The notes beneath the pieces were generated by a model. It was given only the letters and a program-made list of their open reading frames with translations, was not told the DNA's origin and did no database searches. A program made the translations under genes and the position numbers. 64,000 nucleotides of DNA from Alnus glutinosa (Eukaryota; Streptophyta; Magnoliopsida; Fagales; Betulaceae), in NCBI RefSeq assembly GCF_958979055.1, contig NC_084888.1:36599804-36663803 (forward strand), in the 5' to 3' direction. Shown one piece after another: positions 49,446 through 61,526 of the stretch (the stretch's first letter is position 1; every line of letters begins with the position of its first letter).

Positions 49446-50781
49446 ACTTATTTATTATAAATACTTTATATTAATTGATGTGATATATTTTAAATAATTT
49501 TTTATATTATTTACTTAAAAAAACTTACGTTCACTAACTTGAAATGAATATTATAAATAAGTGTGAGGAGGAGCATTTCCCTTCAAAGAAATACATTACA
49601 AACAATTAATTGCCTAACAAATCATGGATCAAGATGTTCAACAATTTTAAAGAAATTGTAAATTTTAAAATTATGTAAATTTAAGTCGTTTCTAACTTGC
49701 ATCGAACGGCTTAAAAAATTGTGTGAATTTTCATTGCTTTGTAGTTTAATTATGAGGAGTAGAAGTAACTCTTCGAATTATTTACTTCTTAATGAGCTCA
49801 GAGAGATTACATTAATTACTAATTAATTAATTTCGAAATGTTACACATGTCATAGAGTATACATTCAAGCAGGTACATAATTTTTACCTTAATGGATGAA
49901 GTAGCTAGTAGGCCATATACAGAATAAAAACTCCTCCCAATTCCTACAACTTACACGCCCAAAAAATATTTCATCTATTCCAAAGATTAACCCAAATACT
50001 ATCTGAAAATGGGTAGCAAACAAAGAGATGATCATATTTTTCCCACCCAACTCACACAAAACATATTTCATTTCTTAAAGTAAGTAAATAGCAACCAATT
50101 TATCTTGAATATACAGCCTTATTCTGATTGCAAGCCAAATAATAAAAAAACAGTGAAGAGTAATTTTACAATACCAGACTAGCTTGTTCCAAAATACCTT
50201 AAGGGCATGTTTGAGTGTGTGATTTTTTTGTATTATATTTTACTATTCTTTACTATATTCAAAATTACGAATACCGATAAAAAAAAAAATTAAAATTATG
50301 TTTGGATGGTTTAGAAAATCTAAGATAAATTTTTTTTAAAAAAAAAAAGTTGAATAAATCTCAAGTAGAATTCGAATTTAACAAAACAACACAACATGAA
50401 TTTCAAAATAATAAAATATAATAAAAAAAAAAATGTGTTATCCAAACATGATCTTAGGATGGCAGTTTTGTAAGCTCTCCTAAACTTCCTTAACTAAAAA
50501 ACCACAGGTAGAAACCATCAATCAAGGGTCAAGATAACGCCCCAAAAGTTTAAAATCTTCCTCAAAGGCCCACTAAAGAGTCCGTTTATTCTCGGCCACT
50601 AAAGATTCCGTTTGTTAGGCCCACAACTGCCACAAGCTTGAGAGGCAGAGATCTCCGACTAAAAATAAGTCGTAAAAACTTATAAAAATAATAATAATAA
50701 TAATAAGTTTTAAACATTTCGTTTTGATAAAAAAGAGACCTTTCACGTTTCACGTGTCCGTACATAACCAACGAGCCAGCC
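49446..50781. other. Intergenic boundary between RLK array and clathrin light chain gene
   Basis: AT-rich, no gene. A MITE of about 260 bp with imperfect inverted ends occupies 50201-50458 (GGGCATGTTTGAG at the left; ATCCAAACATGATC at the right). The last few hundred bases before 50782 should hold the promoter and 5' UTR of the clathrin light chain gene. Confidence 0.55.
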
Positions 50782-53293
50782 ATGTCATCGTTCGACGACT
50801 CGTTCCCTCAACCCAGCGAGGACTCGGTCCCCATTGCCGGGTCGACTCGTCCGTTCGACGACGGCAGCTACATAGGTTACGACCCGCGCCTTTCCTCCCA
50901 GCGATTTGACTCGCTCACTGAGACTCACTTCGCCGACTCCGACTCAGTCAAGGACTCGGCCACCGACTCGCCGATCTTCCATGATAACAATAACAACAAC
51001 AACTACTCTTTCTCTGCCGGAGATGGCGAGTTCGCGTCGCAGCCAGTGCCGGAGATCTACGCCGGACCGAACGGCGAGGGTTTCGATGGAGGGTTTAGTG
51101 GATCGGACGGTCCAGTTTTGCTTCCTCCGGCCGAGATGGAGCCTGAGGAGGGCTTCGCTCTCAGGGAATGGAGGAGGTAGGGTTTCAGTTTTCCCTTTGC
51201 TTGTCTGGTATTTGGAAATTTAACTGTGTATCCGCATTCCTTCGAACTGATTACGTTAGAGTTGTGATCTGTTTGGTTGCCGAGTAAATGAAGGAAAATT
51301 GTCCTGGTTTGCGTTTCCATCAATGATGATTGAGTCACTTAACTCAACTAATGCTTTTTAAGGTTCAATTTCGACTATGATTGAAATTTTGAGGCTAGGA
51401 GATCTTTTTAGTTATCTTCCCAAAATTTTCGTCGCAGCCAAACAGAGAAATAAGAAAAATCAAATATTTCACTGAAAATTTATGGAAATTGATTACCATC
51501 TATGGATTAAGCGCTTTATTTTTTCATCTCTCTTACAGCGTTCTGTTTGCTTAGTGAACTTGATGGAATCTTGTGGAGTAGTTGTAAGGTTCATTTTTTG
51601 TGTTGGATTTGTGATTCACAGACATAATGCGATCCAGCTGGCAGAGAAGGAGAAGATTGAGAAGGAGTTATTGAACCAGATAATCGATGAAGCGGAAGAA
51701 TACAAAGTTGATTTCTACAGGAGGAGGAAGATCACCTGTGAGAACAACATAGCCACTAACAGGGAGAAGGAGAAGGTTTGTCGCTATCTTGATTAATATT
51801 TAGATCTATAGCTGTCTATTGTTTGCTTTGTTGTTTTGTTCTTGAGTTACAATATTAAAATCAATATATATGATGACGTGCTGCAAACATAATGTGGTGG
51901 TTATGTAATTGTTGAAATTAGGTATTGGAAGAGTTTAGAAACTTGAAAATATAGTTATAAGGATCATATTTGCTGTTTACTTCCACACGAGTGAAAACAA
52001 GATATGAGAACTTATGGACTCTCGAAAGAGATAAATGTTGATTCCACTTTGATTTGAAAAATTTGGGTTTCTTGTTGACACCAGGAAAAATGCACTGACT
52101 GGTATTTTCAAGTAACAAATTTATAAAGTAGGCTGTTGTGGAGTTTGTTAATATACCTACTCTATTATGGGTATCAATTATCAAATATAGCTGATCATGG
52201 TTTTAGTGAGCATGTCTGGAATCTGTGTTATCCTCACTTTAACTTTGTTATGTTTTAAGAAGGCTGGTGAGATAGTGAAAAACAGAGAGATAGACAGAGA
52301 GGTGCATGTGGTCTGTGATGGTTGTATTGTATTGCTAGCAAAGAGAGCGTGGTTATCATCCGGCTAAGACTTCCTATTAGTAATTAGGTAGTTGTGTGTG
52401 TGTGTGTGTATACATTCAGTCCTGTAAGCAAATTATGCTACTAACACTGGATTCACATCAAGATTCCAAATTATTTTTCTTGCTAAGCTTTGGGCACATG
52501 GTTGAAATGCTAGAATTGCTCTGAATTTGACCATCCTCTAATGTGTCATTCTCAGCGATTCTCCCTGATAAAATATGGGGTGGCAAGGAGCAGTTGCTAT
52601 TGTCTTTTAAGGATTTTAATTGGGTTTTTTGGTTCCATCACGTTCTTGTTAAGTTCCTCCATCTGACCTAATCAAGGCTATATTTCTCTGAAGTGTTTTT
52701 TATATTTTGATTTGAAAAAGGTTTTTATTTGGTAGAAAGTTGAGAAGTGTTTCCAGTGGGTCCACATTTGAAAAGTGTTGTTGTTATGGGATTTACTTAA
52801 GAAAATTGTTTGGTCAACTTTTTGAAAAGTGTTTTGTGTTTTTAAAGAAAAAAAACACTAAACATGCTATTTTGAGGGGGGGGGGGGGGGGGGGGGGGGG
52901 GACGAGTTTATATTTTCAAGCAACTTATAAAAAATAAAAAATAAAGGGAAAAGTAAAGCATGGAGGTTGACTTCTTACTTATAAAAAATAAAAAATAAAG
53001 GGAAAAGTACACGTACCCCCTTTAATCTACCACCCAATTGTCAATGTGCCCCTCAAACTACCAATTGTATGAATGTTTCTCTCTAAACTACCGAATAATG
53101 TCAATGTCCCCCCAATAACAAAAATATCCTTCATAAAATTTATAAAAATTCTTAAAATTATATAAAAACAAAACTAAAAAATAAAAACCAAGTTTTTCAA
53201 ATTTTTTCTTTTTCAGATTTTGTTTTATATAATTTTCAATTTGGGGCTCCCCTTGGATTTTCATTTTTCTCTCTTTTTTTTTCCAATCTTTCA

Positions 53294-53341
<48 letters not shown>

Positions 53342-55074
53342 CAATTTTTATTAATTTTTAATTTTTTTTTTCGAATTTATATGGATATATTTGTCTTATT
53401 GAAACTTTTTTAAGCTTATTTTGTCTTTTTGTTGGCTTTAGGGAAACATTGACATTTTTTGGTAGTTTAGGGAAGAATATTGACTCAATTGATAGTTTTA
53501 GGGGGCACATTGATAATTGAATGGTAGTTTAAGGGTATGCGTACTTTTCCCAAAAATAAAATAGAGGTGGGGATGTAGCCACCCCTACAGACGAAAAAAG
53601 GGTGGTCACAGCCGCTCCTTGTCTAGTTGGGTTGCGCGGCCATTTTTGTCTTGTTGGGGTGGCCACACTCTCTCCTCCATTGGGAGTGGTTGTGCAGCCA
53701 CATTTGTTTATATATATATATTAAAAGTCAGCCTCTACACATAGAACATGTTTTTTCAAATATTTCTGTAAGGTGTGGGAAGTTTTCTAAAATGTGTCTT
53801 GTGTTTTGTTTTTAAAATATTGTTTTTTATTTTGTGTTTTGAAAAGGTGTTTAACTTGGTAAGTGTTTTTTGAAAAGTGTGTTTTTGTGTTTGAAAAGTG
53901 ATTACACTTTTTGGAAACTTTAACAAAATAGCCCAAGTTTTCTGGTAACTTCATTATATTTATGGGGAGATCTCATATCTATTATTTTGGAAGTAGGTCA
54001 CACCATTACTAGATTTTGTAAATTTAGCTGCATACCTATTAACTAAAAGGAAGCAACTTGATTTTGTAGGTCACCATTACTAGATTTTGTAGTTTTGACT
54101 GCATACCCATTAACTTAGAACAGAAGCAACTTGGTTATGTGATCGATATGAAAGAAAGCAAACAACTTTTGTAAGAAAGACTGGAGCATCTATTCTTTCG
54201 ATCGCTCTTACCTCTGTTATTGTGCTGCACTTGGACTCACACAAATAGACTAGGCCTCTCGATGTTGCTGAAAACTCCAGAAGATAGCTGGAGAAATACA
54301 ATATGAAATACTATTCAAACAAGCAGCTCAGCAACTGTCACTCTTAATTCCAAGAGCTGTCGCAGCTTCATTTGCATCATCCATGACAATTGAGAACTCT
54401 GTAAGAAGGTGATTATTGAACAAAGAGAAGGGTAAGGATAGAGCTCATATGGAATTCATCTGCCCAAATAAATTTTGGGTTGTGCGGCCATTTACTCGGG
54501 CAAGTGGATCTCATGTGAACTCTCATATGTGTTGCGCAAATTGTTGGTGATCCTTATCTGCTAGGTAGAGTCTTTTTGCTAAGCATCGAGGCATGAAACT
54601 TGTACATATGAGGGAGTCTTACCTTAATTTTCTTAGATAATGATTAATGAGCTTAATCTCTCTGACATATAAGATATTATGCAGTTACTCAGACCTTTCC
54701 TGAATTGCATCTATTTGGACTCATATCTTCTTTTGTGCCAGTTATTTCTTGCCAATCAAGAGAAGTTCCATGCTGAGGCTGATAAGAACTACTGGAAGGC
54801 CATTGCAGAGCTCATTCCTTATGAGGTGCCAGCCATCGAGAAAAGAAGAGGGAAGAAAGATCAGGAGAAGAAGCCTTCCGTTGTCATTGTCCAAGGTCCC
54901 AAGCCTGGAAAGCCAACTGATCTTTCAAGGATGCGGCAGATAATCTTAAAACTAAAGCACAGCACACCTCCCCACCTGAAGCATTCTCCGCCACCAGCAC
55001 CAACTGCTACAAATGATGCTCAAACCAGTGGTGCCGCTGCCGTTGTGACTCCTGAGACTGTTGTTGCTGCTTGA
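50782..55074 (+). CDS. CLC: Clathrin light chain
   Basis: Three exons: 50782-51176, 51622-51775 and 54742-55074, joined by GT-AG introns in consistent phase, giving 293 residues, within the plant range. The N-terminal part is acidic and Ser/Asp-rich ([30 protein letters not shown]). The middle is a charged coiled coil ([20 protein letters not shown], then [14 protein letters not shown]) that binds the clathrin heavy chain. The conserved C-terminal block [20 protein letters not shown] and [20 protein letters not shown] is diagnostic. It regulates coat assembly at the plasma membrane and trans-Golgi network in endocytosis. The second intron (nearly 3 kb) holds a MITE, a poly-G tract and a tandem repeat. 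I chose the first ATG because the family start MSSFDD matches there. Confidence 0.95.
52876..52901. repeat. Poly-G tract of 26 bases
   Basis: Homopolymer G in the second intron of the clathrin light chain gene. A similar run of 25 lies at 38220-38244. Length may be uncertain for technical reasons. Confidence 0.9.
53000..53551. mobile_element. MULE-type MITE in clathrin light chain intron
   Basis: 552 bp with ends GGGAAAAGTACACGTACCCC and GCGTACTTTTCCC and a perfect 9-bp target duplication AAAAATAAA (52991-52999 and 53552-53560). A (TA)n microsatellite lies in the middle (about 53295-53338). No transposase. Confidence 0.9.
53996..54140. repeat. 73-bp tandem duplication in intron
   Basis: Two imperfect units start at 53996 and 54069, sharing 'ccattactagattttgta' and 'ggaagcaacttg'-like phrases. 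No function evident. Confidence 0.7.
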
Positions 55075-56999
55075 TAGTTATGTCAGCCTTTGTAAGTCAG
55101 GATATTTCACTGTAAGCGACTCTGTTGTTTGGTAATATGAAATTAAGACCTTCGAACATCATCGCTTGGATTATTTGAATGTCCGAGGCTATTTTTGTGT
55201 TTTCCATGTATAAATCTCGACTTATGGCCCCGAATTTATGATAATATTTTTCTCATTGGTGTCAAGCTATCTACTTGTAATTTACAAGTTTGGTGCTAGG
55301 CAAAGCTTGTATGACTGAGTTGACTATTAATTTATGAGAGAGACCTAAAGGATTGGGATTTTCTGCAATTGTAAAAGGCTCTAGTAGGGCCCTTTGGGCC
55401 CTTCCTGTTCGAGCACAAGGTTGGATGGATGAGTCCCATAGGAGAGGCTTCTTACAGTTGATGATTGGTTCTGCAACTAATCGCGTCCCGATCTAGAGTA
55501 AAAAGTTCATTTGAGATTAAGATGACTTCAAGTTTGTTTGGCTTTACGATTTTGCATGCCAAAAGTGTGTTTTTAAACAAAATTGTGAAGCGCCTTGTTT
55601 AGAGGTGGGTTTTTAAAAAAACAGCAGTTTGAAAACATAGAAAAATTTAAATTTTCAAATCGCAAGGAAGAAGACGCGTTTTAAAAATTGCATGATTTTA
55701 AAGATCAAATTATAATCCTACTAAACGTTTAACTACGTTTTTAAAATTTGTGTTTTTATTTTTTAAATCGTATGTTTTGAAATAGATTAAGAAAATGTCA
55801 AAGATTCATCTAACCCCCCATCCACTGCGCGCATGTGCTTGTGGTCACTGACTTTACTCCATTGAGTACGTAAATTTTCAACTACCCGAAAAGCCTGTTT
55901 ATTCCTGCGTAGATCATTGATTGCTGCAGCTCCTAAACTAATTGCAACTAGCTTTGAACTCTTTAAGAAGGGTGACCCTAGCAAAAGTTTTCATGACACT
56001 GGAATAATAGCAGGGGTACGGCTTGGTGATGGCAATCTTGATGCCTTGGAAGCTCTTGCCTTCCACAAGCCTACAAGTGGTCCATCTACTTGATGTTGTC
56101 ATCCGGAAGGGTATCTACATATGGATAGGGTTGTAGCAGACGAGGTACTTCTTTCCATTGCCATCAGCGCAGATGAGTGGAGTTATGTTATGTGGTCCAG
56201 CTTTCAAATTTGGAAAATAGTAGTTTGTTGCCAACCGGGCTTCACCTTTTTTTTACATCTTTATCTTTTTGGCAGTTATTTTCCCTCTACATTCTAATAG
56301 GCATCCCTACAATCCCCTTACTAGGATTGCAGGCATCTCTCACCTTTCCGAATAAGTGTTCCGACTACCAACCACTTTTTTGGACAAATGAGCCCCCTTT
56401 ATAGGTCAGTAGGCCCCATCTCACCATTGCCTACCCAATTGCAATAAAATCCAGATCCCTCATACATGATCTATTCAATAGTTAACACATTCTAATTGTT
56501 TTTTAATCTTTTCAATATTGTTAATTGTTTCTGCTATTGTTATTATTGCTGTTGGCCGATGATGCAAACTAAGAATCAGAGAGCATGCATCCGCAAGGAT
56601 CTGGATGGGAATTCTTTTGTCTCAGCAAAAGTATAAAAGTTGAACAACAGCAGATATTGTAATGATCTTGAATCTGGGGAGGTAATTTGATTTCTAGTTT
56701 TCAATGAGATGGGTCCAACTTCTCAAAACAGTACACAGGACATAACCGTGTAGAAAAATGGGCAAGAGAGACTGTTCAGTACATAACTAGCTTCCCTGAT
56801 TTAAACAGCGACCGTGAATTACATAATCCCAAATCCCAACAATGCCAACTTTACACTAATCATAGAAGCATGACTTGGGTCAGAAATAATTTCAGGAAGC
56901 CGACTCTCTTTAGCTGTCAGAATGATTCAGATTCAACATAAAAATATAGGGAGATTAGAATGCAGTTTATATATCTCAGGATAATAGGCCTCAGAACTA
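55075..56999. other. Intergenic between two convergent genes
   Basis: Contains the 3' UTR of the clathrin light chain gene at the left and that of the minus-strand gene at the right (its stop is at 57000). A MITE-like AT-rich block lies at about 55530-55790. The stretch 55790-56200 is less AT-rich and on the minus strand has a 65-residue frame (INDLRRNKQAFRVVENLRTQ). I do not recognise it; it may be a decayed gene fragment. Confidence 0.5.
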
Positions 57000-59900
57000 T
57001 CACCTGCCACGCATACTAGCAGGCGACCGGCCACCTCTCTCACTGCCAATATCATCTTCTACTTCACTCCCATCTAAACAAAGGCCATTATTGTTCACAC
57101 TAACTTCAGAACTAGCATTGCTGCTCGTGGCAAGAGGAGAGTCTGAAACACTAATAGCTCTGCTTCGTGCAGGCCCTGACCTCACACTGTACATAGAGGA
57201 TGCTGGAATATTTGTCATCAATGGCCGTAAATTACCTGGAATGCTTCGCCTTATATCCTGCTCAGGGGAAACTTGAATCAGAAAGATGATTTTGAAAACA
57301 AAAAGAAACAAATTCTGAGTCATGCCATACTATCATGAGTAGAGATATGATAAACTTAGGTATAACATAGAATTTTTCTTAATATGACACCAGAGAATCT
57401 AGTCTGAACTGAAACTAATGTGATTCTTCATAACATGGAAAGATATACATACCATATGCCTTATAGCCATATCTAGGGATTTCTTCGAGAGGGTTCTTCC
57501 AAAGCCCAAACTGTCTGGGGATGAGGATGACTTCCCTGAGAGATTACCATGAGGAGAATGTTTGTCATCTTGCTTTGGTGGTGCCAGTTTCCGCATGTTT
57601 ATTACCCTTTCAACCATTTTTGTTCCCATTAAGACTGGGCTCACATTGTCACTAGCTTTAGAATGCATACGACTCACTGCAGGAACAGAGCTTCCGCTGG
57701 CATGAAGCATGCCATTGGGGGCGCGTCCTCTTGAGGGCGAGCATGATTGCCGTCTTGGTCTTCCATTAGAACTGGGCTCAATGGAGGAAGATCGAGAGCT
57801 AGGTAGTCCAGGCCTGCCCCTTGTGGCTGATAGTGGCCTTTCCGGAACTGATGTCCTTAAATTTGGTGGAGCATCAAGTGAGAAACCAGGCATCTCTGAG
57901 GGTTTCCATGGTCTGGATTTCACCGTTGGGGAAGTGCCACGTGATGGCACAGGATTTCTTGATGTTGTCGGAGTTGGCCTTGAAACTGACTTAGTTGGAG
58001 GAGCAGATACACTGGGTGCACTTGATGGTGTGGACGGTCGCCGAGTTGGTGTTGCTGCCCTTGACGTGGACTTGGATGGAGGTAAAGTGGGTCTGGCAGT
58101 TGGAGTTGAAGATCTTGCTGTAGACCTCGATAAAGGTGTAGAGGATCTTGCTGGTACTGTGGGCTTAGCTGCAGGAACCGTGGTCTTAGTTGCAGAAACA
58201 GAGGGCTTAGTTGCAGAAACTGAGGGCTTAGTTGAAGTCAAGGTCGCCCTTGATGTAGGTGTTGAGGGTCTTGAAGGCCTAGATGCCGATGTCAATGTCG
58301 GGCGCCCAGTTGGTGTTGCAGGTCTTGATCCTGGACCCCCTGATGATGGTGGCCTGCGGGGGCCGACGCTTGAAGTGTTCAACCCAGGGGAGGAAGCTGC
58401 TTGTTTAGATACTAAGTTCGTCCTTGTAGTAGGTTCTAGCTGTGGGTTTGCTAACTGTAACAACAATGAAGGAATGAGTGAGCAAATTGACTTTATGAAT
58501 TCAAGCATAATTTTAACCCCAAAATCATCAATGGTAAATTGCTACTAAAATTGCCTCATGGACATGGAGTTCAAAAGAATAAGATACATTTGAGAAGATG
58601 TGTCATTATTTCTAGGGGGAACTACAACAATTTTTAACTCCAACAGCAGCTAAGGTATTAATATCACTTCATACTTCTAAAACTTAGATGTATTAGTCCA
58701 GTCTTGTTAAAAATGTGAAATTTCAATTTGAGCAATCTCAAGACCACCCTGTCAGGCATGCAATATATTGATAGGTTCCAACTACGTTCTGATGAATGCA
58801 CATGTGAAAGAAGCCTTCATTTACTGAGGATAGAAGTGTAACAAAAACTTTTAAGATTTTAAAAGTACTTACCCTAGATTTCAGCGCAGTGGGGCGAGCC
58901 TTTGGGGTACCAAGCTGACTCATTATGGTCCTTCGAGATTCCATCTCCAAAGAAGGAAATAGAGGTGTACCAGGAGGGGTTAAAAGCCTGAAAACAGAAG
59001 AAAAGTCTATTAATACCAACTTAAATAACACTAACACCTTTTACGTATCTGTAAATAAATAACCTGAATCCAATAAAATCACACATATAGAAGGAATATA
59101 GACAAACAGACACCACTTCATTATCTTCAACAGCAAAAGCACTTTTATCAGATTAGTCATAAATCTAAGAATTTGGAAGTGTAATGACTTCCAATATTAA
59201 CAGAAATCTTCAAGCTCAATTGGATATCCAATGGGAATAAACTGTAGGATGCTGACTTGATGATAGGGAAGAGAAACCTCTTTCAAGTTCTCTATGACAT
59301 TGTTAAAGTTCTATGAGCAGGAAAAGGAAGGAAAAACATTGTTTCTTTTTAAGGATGACAAGACTTGCTTCATTTCGATAATAGAATTTAGAACATCTGA
59401 AAAAAGTCCTTTCATCACATCTATAGTGTATCCACTTCCGTCGAATGCACATGATATTAATTACCTTTAAAAATTCCTTTCTTCTTAGCTTTTTATTATT
59501 TGGTACATCCCGTAATTCAAGTTCAACTTCTTATGAAACCTCAAAACTGAAAGTAAAACCAAGTGAAATGCCTGAAATAACAAGTCTATCTAGTCAACAG
59601 AAGCTAGGTTTAATTTGCATAAGCAGTAGTTTTACCAGAATTCTATCTCAGCTAATGATGACTGTAACCCAAAAGAGAAAACATCAAATTCTATTGTAAC
59701 CAGCAAAGTTTTTACAATAGAAATGTAAAAGAATACAACCGCATTACCAGTCATAGTCATTTTTATCATTGTCAGAATTGAGGAAATCATCAGCACCAGC
59801 CTTGCGTGCAGGTGCAGGCGCCGGCGTTGATGAAATATTAAATATTGGAGAGGTTCCAGGTTTCGATCCTGCAATACGAACAACACCACCAAATTACAAA

Positions 59901-60410
59901 CACAATATCAATCATCAAGACCATTTACCATATCTGAAATTATCGAAATTCCATAAAATTTAAGCTCAAATATAACTATATTTAGCAGAAAAAATTGAAG
60001 AAGAATATAATCCCAGTAGAGAGCCATAAGCAAAATCAATCTTTTTTGTTTTGTTTTTTTATTCATTAAAAAAAAAAAAATCGATCTTTTTTGCAACTCT
60101 ACATTCTATCTAATAACATTGGAGTGAGATACTCATACTACATTGCACCATATCAAAGCCCTCAGAAGCATAAAAAAATTCCCAAACAAAACCTGAAGAA
60201 ATCGGTACCTAAAGGCGCATCCAACTCCTCCGAGTTGTTTAGAAGAAGATCATTCCGTTCCTTCTCGCGCTTCCTCATCTCGAGGAACAATGCGAGCTCT
60301 TCTTCCTTCTCCTTCATCACCGAGGCCCTCAGACCCCCCAGCTGCTGCTGCTGCCTCTGCCTTACCGCCGCTTGCATTTGCGGTTCCTGAGCCCTAAAAC
60401 TCCGATTCAT
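57000..60410 (-). CDS. Basic proline/serine-rich protein, At2g40070-like (microtubule-linked BPP family)
   Basis: Five exons on the minus strand: 60410-60209, 59868-59748, 58987-58873, 58454-57453 and 57257-57000, all phases agreeing, giving 565 residues. The N-terminus MNRSFRAQEPQMQAAVRQRQ and the EKEEELALFLEMRKREKERN helix are family signatures, as is DYDWLLTPPGTPLFPSLEME across exons 2-3. The large fourth exon is a low-complexity Ser/Thr/Pro/Arg region (RPTLTSASRPSRPSTPTSR), about residues 150-400, followed by the conserved SLGFGRTLSKKSLDMAIRHM. The last exon reads RRSIPGNLRPLMTNIPASSM. Such basic, disordered proteins bind microtubules in Arabidopsis; the family assignment rests on recall. 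For exon 5 two acceptors 14 bp apart exist; only the one at GATATAAGG keeps the frame. The long plus-strand frame at 57709-58548 is a shadow. Confidence 0.88.
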
Positions 60411-60743
60411 CGCCCAAAACCCTAGCTCCAGAATAGCACCAATAATCACAGATCAAACTAAAGAAATCCCCAAAAACCCTAGCTTAGCTTCTCATTCACG
60501 TCTCCAACCACTCGCAACAGTTTATATTACACCAAACGCACCGTTTTTGTCATCATGAACTTCCTCCAAACCAAAAATGACCAAAACTAGCAATAATTAG
60601 ATCTGAAACCGAAGCGTAAATCACCGCATTTTGCTAGGATTTCTTCCAATCAAAACTTTGACCTCATCTAATGCCCCACACAGAGTGAGATATCTTCAGC
60701 TCAAGAAAACCGCCATTGATGCAGAGCGAAGCTGAAACCTAGA

Positions 60744-60784
<41 letters not shown>

Positions 60785-61526
60785 AGTTTGAAGGAACCGC
60801 CGATGGAGCTGAACGAAGCAGCGATGCTAGAAAGAGAGATCGGAGATTTCACAGTAGAGGGAAAGATAGAGAGAGGAGGGGAGTGGCATGAAATGGTAAA
60901 TAGGTGGAGGATTGGAGTCCGAAATGGGGAATAGAGATCGAGGTGGACCTTACAGCTCTCCTGTTTTCCATCACTTAAAGCCTACGTTTTCAGGTTGTGC
61001 ATTTAGGTGGGCCTATAATCACGATAATGCCCTGGCCTATTATTTTTTCAGTTCTCGTTTTGAAATTTGAAATGGTGGTTTTGCAGTTTGGCCCCTGGCT
61101 TATTCTGTAATTCTGATTGATGCTTGGTCAATTTGTGGCTTTTAACATTGACTTTGTCCGGAGTCCGGACACGTGAGCAGCAGTTTGGGTGGCTTGAATA
61201 AGATATCTGTCTTTGTGCTAGTGGCTTGTTCAAAGATAGCTGACGTTGACGTCTGAGCATCCTTCACGGGGGATCCATCGGAAAGTAGAAAGAAGCTTTG
61301 CTTTTCCTTCCTTCTTTAAAAAAAATTACTGAGAAAACTTTTTAATTAACGAATACTCAGCGACCCAATTATGAGTAAAAATCAGAGTTGAGAGTGATAA
61401 TCCGGACCAACATATTCACAACTTGCTCCTTTTTCTAAGATTGTGATCGAGTCCGGGATTTTTTCTCAGGGAGAGACAGATACTGAGGGAAACTGAGGGG
61501 CTGGGGGTGTATAACGACGTCGTGGA
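60411..61526. promoter_or_regulatory. Shared head-to-head promoter region
   Basis: The region of 1.1 kb lies between the start codons of the minus-strand proline-rich gene (60410) and ATE1 (61527). It contains both 5' UTRs and a (GA)n tract at about 60746-60781, a common feature of plant 5' leaders. No distinct TATA box can be assigned with confidence. Confidence 0.65.

Noticed and set aside
54679-54741. Upstream extension of the third clathrin light chain exon
   Set aside because: The frame starts inside the intron; the acceptor CAG at 54739-54741 joins the conserved sequence in phase.
57709-58548. 279-residue plus-strand reading frame rich in Gly, Val, Leu and Asp
   Set aside because: It is the antisense of the low-complexity Ser/Pro/Arg exon of the minus-strand gene; the open frame is a by-product of biased codons.
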